Assembly (NCBI RefSeq): GCF_019443125.1
Contig: NZ_JAHYXK010000002.1
Location: forward strand, 310,001-374,000
Source of the DNA: Pontibacter aydingkolensis
GTDB lineage: Bacteria; Bacteroidota; Bacteroidia; Cytophagales; Hymenobacteraceae
Direction: 5' to 3'
DNA: 64,000 bases
Positions 60,729 to 64,000 of this stretch are shown piece after piece (the first letter of the stretch is position 1; each line of letters opens with the position of its first letter). Made by a program: the position numbers and the translations under genes. The notes under the pieces were generated by a model, which was not told the origin of the DNA, did not search any database, and saw nothing but the letters and a program-made list of their open reading frames with translations.

Positions 60729-61251
60729 CACAAGTTCAAACCAAACCATCTATGATGTAGCACTCACCACCTACGGGACAATGGAAGGTGTTATTGACTT
60801 GTTGGTGCTGAACAGTCTGGAATTTGATTCTACCCTACCCGCTTCCATAACATACGGTGTACAGGATAACTACATAGTAAAGCACCTAGGCAAGACTCGC
60901 ATTACCACAGGTTCATCTTTGGTGTCTACCAATCCAGTAGCACTTCCATATATCAACTCAGGCAACGGCGATGGCGACGCACCGGTGCTTACACCGTCAA
61001 CAGTTAAAGTATACCGAGTAAAAGCGGAACAGAGTGTTTTCGACATAGTCTGTATGCTGACTGGTAACATGGAAGATGTAATGGACATCTTGATAAACAA
61101 CGGGTTGACCTTTGAGACACAACTAAACTTGGGACACCAGATTAAATATGCTGGTGAAATGTACATCACAGAAGATATTACCACTGGTGGTTCATACAGT
61201 ATTAAACCTGTTGGTGCATTCAGTGATGGATTCCATGATGGATTCCAATAA
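60709..61251 (+). CDS. Two-repeat LysM-like tail protein
   Basis: 180 residues, overlapping the gp25-like gene by 20 bases. Two related LysM-like helical units are seen, at about 11-37 (NQTIYDVALTTYGTMEGVIDLLVLNSL) and 108-133 (EQSVFDIVCMLTGNMEDVMDILINNGL), joined by a Gly/Ser/Pro linker. The order resembles tail protein X-type LysM proteins. It probably joins baseplate parts or binds peptidoglycan. The duplication is seen directly; the function is inferred. Confidence 0.65.
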   Translation: MSQESFNTSSNQTIYDVALTTYGTMEGVIDLLVLNSLEFDSTLPASITYGVQDNYIVKHLGKTRITTGSSLVSTNPVALPYINSGNGDGDAPVLTPSTVKVYRVKAEQSVFDIVCMLTGNMEDVMDILINNGLTFETQLNLGHQIKYAGEMYITEDITTGGSYSIKPVGAFSDGFHDGFQ

Positions 61252-61280
61252 TAACCTTAGAAAAAAATTATTACTCTAAA

Positions 61281-63587
61281 ATGACGAAAGATGCACTACT
61301 ACAACTAATGGCAGATGCCATTTATGATAACACTAATGGCAAAATAACACCTGCTGCGGTACGTGAAGTATTGACTAATATCATTAACAGAAAGGTTAGG
61401 TTAAACAACATAGATATAGATTCCATACCAGATGAAGCGTTGTATGTGAACGGGCATCTAATATTCAATAAATCCATTTGTTATAATTCTACTAATGTCG
61501 AATCAGAGTTTGATTCATTAGATTCTGCTGATGATGTTTTGATTCCAAACGTGGGATGGGTGAAGAAGAAAATTGCTTCGCTGACCATCCCAAGCATCAA
61601 TGATGATGACTACTATGAAAATACGGTTTGGAGTTCGTCACATACACACTACGAAATTCAAAGAGAGGTGGCAAAGATGGCGTCTCTTGTACATACACAT
61701 AGTATCTCCGACGTTACCGGCTTGTCTGATGCGCTAAACGGCAAGGCTAACATAACACACTCACACAGCGGCTACCAGGCAACTATAACAGGTGCAGCCA
61801 CTACCATAACATCAAACAACCTTACTACGAACCGGGCATTGATAAGCGACGCTAACGGTAAGGTTTCCTATTCGGCTGTTACTTCAACTGAATTGGGATA
61901 CGTATCAGGTGTTACTTCTGCTATTCAGACACAGCTAAACAGTAAGGCGGCAAGTACGCACACTCATACCGATATGGTTAAAAGTGTTAACGGAAACTTG
62001 CCTGATGCGAACGGCAACGTTACTATCTCAACGGGTGGCGCATCGCCAACTTTCACAGCATCCAGGGCAATTATTTCCGATGCAACCGGGAACCTAGCAG
62101 CATCAACGGTTACGTCCACACAGCTTGGCTACGTAGCAGGTGTTACATCAGCAATCCAGACACAGCTTAACGGTAAGGCATCAACATCAGTGGCTACGAC
62201 TTCTGTAAACGGTCTGATGTCAAGTACAGACAAGACAAAACTGGACGGTATCATACCATCGGTTCTGCCGACTGCAGGAACAGTAGTTCAAAGGGCAGCA
62301 TCAACAGGTAAAGTGGAGTTGGCTGAACTTCAGGTGAACGGTGCGACTACGTTAGGTGCAACAACAGTATCAGGTGTATTATCAGCAAACTCTGCGACAT
62401 TCACCCAAGGCGCAACAGTTGGTAATATACTGAAGTCTCACTCCTATGTAATTGGTACAGACGGTTTCTCCATCAGGGAGGTTTCTGCCGGTCAATCAGT
62501 TATACAGTCCTGGAACGCTTTGCAGCTTGCAGGCAGGAGAATGAGTAATGTGGTTGATAACGCATTATCAAATGTTGGTTTACTGGGTGAGATGTCGGTG
62601 GTAATGCCTGTGCCTGCGGCAGACGTCAAGGGTTTGGTTATCAAAGCAGCAGCATCACAAACTGCTAACCTGTTGGATATATGGAACAGTAATAATACCA
62701 GTATAGCTTCTATCACTGGTACGGGTGGTGCAAGTTTCAATGAGAACCTGAACATCAGAAATATAGGTACTGGTAGCGGTTTACACCTGCATTCAGACAC
62801 TGCACAGTTTTTATCAATTAAGAGAAGTACAAATCACAACGTTGATATAGAAAGTTATACTGGTGGTAATATCAACATTAAACCTGCTGGTGGTATCGTT
62901 GCTACAAATGGTAGATTCCAATCTTCAAGTTTTGATACTTCAACTACCTATGGTAATTGTGGTGTATGGACAGGTAACGGTGATGCTGCTTCTTATGCTG
63001 CACATAACATCAAAATCGCAAGCTGGAACGGTATAGGTTTACATTGTACATTGGATAATACAACCAGACACGTGTTTGATGCCAGATACGGTCATTACTC
63101 ATTACATGGGAATATTAATGCAGGTGGAAGTATTACAGCATCAGGTACTTTATCTGTAAGTAACGGAGTTGGTACTTTTGCCGCTGGCGGTGGTATTTAC
63201 TTTGATTTCAATACAACTAAATCGGGTGGTTTCTATTTCGCCAAATCCATCAGAGTAGAAGGCGATGTGGTTGCTACTGGTAACGTAACTGCTAACTCAG
63301 ATGCGCGTCTTAAAACTAATATCAGAGAATATGAATCTGGTATCGCAAAGGTGATGCAGTTGAAACCAGCTGTTTATGACAGAACAGACAAGGAATCAAA
63401 AAACGAGGTAGGATTCATCGCACAAGAAGTGCAAGCCATCGAACCGAATATCGTGGTAGGTGTTGATACTTTATCACTTGACTATTCAAGAATAACAGTG
63501 ATGTTGACAAAGGCTGTACAGGAACAACAGCAGATGATAGAAGAACTGAAAAATGAAATCAACCTACTGAAAGGAGAAAGTAAATAA
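61281..63587 (+). CDS. Tail fibre with C-terminal S74 intramolecular chaperone
   Basis: 768 residues. An N-terminal attachment part is followed by fibre repeats with HTH/HSHSG turns, including a near-duplicate RALISDANGKVSYSAVTSTELGYVSG / RAIISDATGNLAASTVTSTQLGYVAG. Variable beta-rich sequence and the S74 autoproteolytic chaperone follow (NSDARLKTNIREYESGI with Ser673-Asp674, then GFIAQEVQAIEPNIV and a C-terminal coiled-coil). The chaperone trimerises the fibre and cuts itself off. The gene overlaps the next ATG by one base. Confidence 0.9.
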   Translation: MTKDALLQLMADAIYDNTNGKITPAAVREVLTNIINRKVRLNNIDIDSIPDEALYVNGHLIFNKSICYNSTNVESEFDSLDSADDVLIPNVGWVKKKIASLTIPSINDDDYYENTVWSSSHTHYEIQREVAKMASLVHTHSISDVTGLSDALNGKANITHSHSGYQATITGAATTITSNNLTTNRALISDANGKVSYSAVTSTELGYVSGVTSAIQTQLNSKAASTHTHTDMVKSVNGNLPDANGNVTISTGGASPTFTASRAIISDATGNLAASTVTSTQLGYVAGVTSAIQTQLNGKASTSVATTSVNGLMSSTDKTKLDGIIPSVLPTAGTVVQRAASTGKVELAELQVNGATTLGATTVSGVLSANSATFTQGATVGNILKSHSYVIGTDGFSIREVSAGQSVIQSWNALQLAGRRMSNVVDNALSNVGLLGEMSVVMPVPAADVKGLVIKAAASQTANLLDIWNSNNTSIASITGTGGASFNENLNIRNIGTGSGLHLHSDTAQFLSIKRSTNHNVDIESYTGGNINIKPAGGIVATNGRFQSSSFDTSTTYGNCGVWTGNGDAASYAAHNIKIASWNGIGLHCTLDNTTRHVFDARYGHYSLHGNINAGGSITASGTLSVSNGVGTFAAGGGIYFDFNTTKSGGFYFAKSIRVEGDVVATGNVTANSDARLKTNIREYESGIAKVMQLKPAVYDRTDKESKNEVGFIAQEVQAIEPNIVVGVDTLSLDYSRITVMLTKAVQEQQQMIEELKNEINLLKGESK

Positions 63588-64000
63588 TGGGATTAGGTTA
63601 CGGTGCAATTTCTATGCGAGATGTACACTATGAGATTTTTAAGTATTACGCTTCGGGTGCATACAGTTTAACATACCTTTTCGCTTACTCTAATCTTATA
63701 GGTAATTCACTGTTGGATTTCAGGGGTTATACGCATAACTCTTGCCCTGTTTATGGGACTTACTCACATTCTGATTGTGGAAGTTGGACAAACTATTCAG
63801 GTATTGACTATTATCACGACGGGCAATGCGGTTATTATCAGATGGAAAACGGTTTCCAATGTTCATCTGAAGGCACGTGTTTGGTAGCAGGTACGATGGT
63901 GAAAATGGCAGATGGAACAGAAAAGATGATTGAACATCTGGTGGTAGGTGATGAACTGGAAAGTTATGATATAGCTACACTGGATAAGGACAATGAATCA
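63587..64000 (+). CDS. Hint (hedgehog/intein-like) domain protein, 5' part
   Basis: An open frame of 138 codons from the ATG at 63587 to the window edge. The first 97 residues are Tyr/Ser/Gly/Cys-rich (Cys53, 64, 81, 92). A Hint domain then starts: EGTCLVAGTMVKMADGTEKMIEHLVVGDELESYD, with Cys98 as the splicing or autoprocessing nucleophile. Such domains cleave or ligate their own backbone. The rest of the Hint fold (TxxH block and end) is outside the window. It is translationally coupled to the fibre. Confidence 0.78.
   Translation, partial: MGLGYGAISMRDVHYEIFKYYASGAYSLTYLFAYSNLIGNSLLDFRGYTHNSCPVYGTYSHSDCGSWTNYSGIDYYHDGQCGYYQMENGFQCSSEGTCLVAGTMVKMADGTEKMIEHLVVGDELESYDIATLDKDNES

Noticed and set aside
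48050-62850. Further TATACTG matches inside phage genes (near 48075, 51030, 54500, 54805, 62840)
   Set aside because: They lie within coding sequence away from starts, and most lack the TTT extension, so they are not counted as late promoters.
63875-64000. Intein inside a host gene
   Set aside because: The Hint domain follows a short Cys-rich phage protein rather than interrupting a known extein; without the continuation, an autoprocessing Hint protein is the safer reading.

Overview
The window reads as a chromosomal segment of a Bacteroidetes bacterium, most likely order Cytophagales and family Hymenobacteraceae (Pontibacter-like; the genus is an inference). Evidence: host promoters of the Bacteroidetes type (TTG-N18/19-TAnnTTTG), the nusB/DUF1573/yajC/ybbR/coaE block, DUF4293 and DUF4476 proteins, a PorE-like OmpA lipoprotein and a large secreted repeat protein that suggest type IX secretion, and almost no Shine-Dalgarno sequences. 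About 39 kb of host DNA is followed by about 24.7 kb of a Mu-like contractile-tailed prophage that runs off the right edge.

Host part (1-39.4 kb). A truncated secreted adhesin-like gene leads in. It is followed by an NhaC-type antiporter, a FemAB/GNAT-like protein, a sensor kinase divergent from hemA, an ArsR-type regulator with a likely operator, an amino-acid dehydrogenase with an MscS channel, an AsmA-like protein and tRNA-Val. A long leftward operon then reads nusB, ytxH-like, NAD-isocitrate dehydrogenase, DUF1573 lipoprotein, yajC, ybbR-like, coaE. Leucine dehydrogenase and two half-ABC exporters come next. The two exporters carry complementary active-site defects, as in MdlA/MdlB, and one sits with a TetR regulator and a GyrI-like protein. 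The rest is truA, a thiolase, small envelope proteins, a purM-type gene, the PorE-like lipoprotein, two Fe-S oxidoreductase genes and tRNA-Phe. The heptamer AAGTATA/TATACTT is strikingly over-represented in host DNA, inside and outside genes, and sparse in the prophage.

Prophage part (39.4-64 kb). A leftward DUF5675 gene and a rightward early cluster (a putative PD-(D/E)XK nuclease, a small sigma-70-family factor, a likely small terminase) flank a control region with four copies of a short repeat. Then come large terminase, Mu-type head genes (gp36, DUF935 portal, gp30/MuF, gpG), fibre and LamG proteins, baseplate J, a fused protease-scaffold, major capsid, DUF2586 sheath, tube, tail chaperones with a likely -1 frameshift, tape measure, hub, spike, gp25-like wedge, an S74-type fibre and the start of a Hint-domain protein. 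No integrase or transposase is in view.

The main discovery candidate is a phage transcription system. Ten copies of a bipartite element, ARAC(A/T)-N15/16-TTTATACT(G/A), precede phage genes with exact spacing: nine rightward and one leftward (DUF5675). Six of the nine rightward copies directly follow a hairpin terminator. Three lie exactly 2 nt before the start codon, implying leaderless mRNAs, and four share an 18-nt leader. The phage-encoded sigma factor is the obvious candidate to read them.
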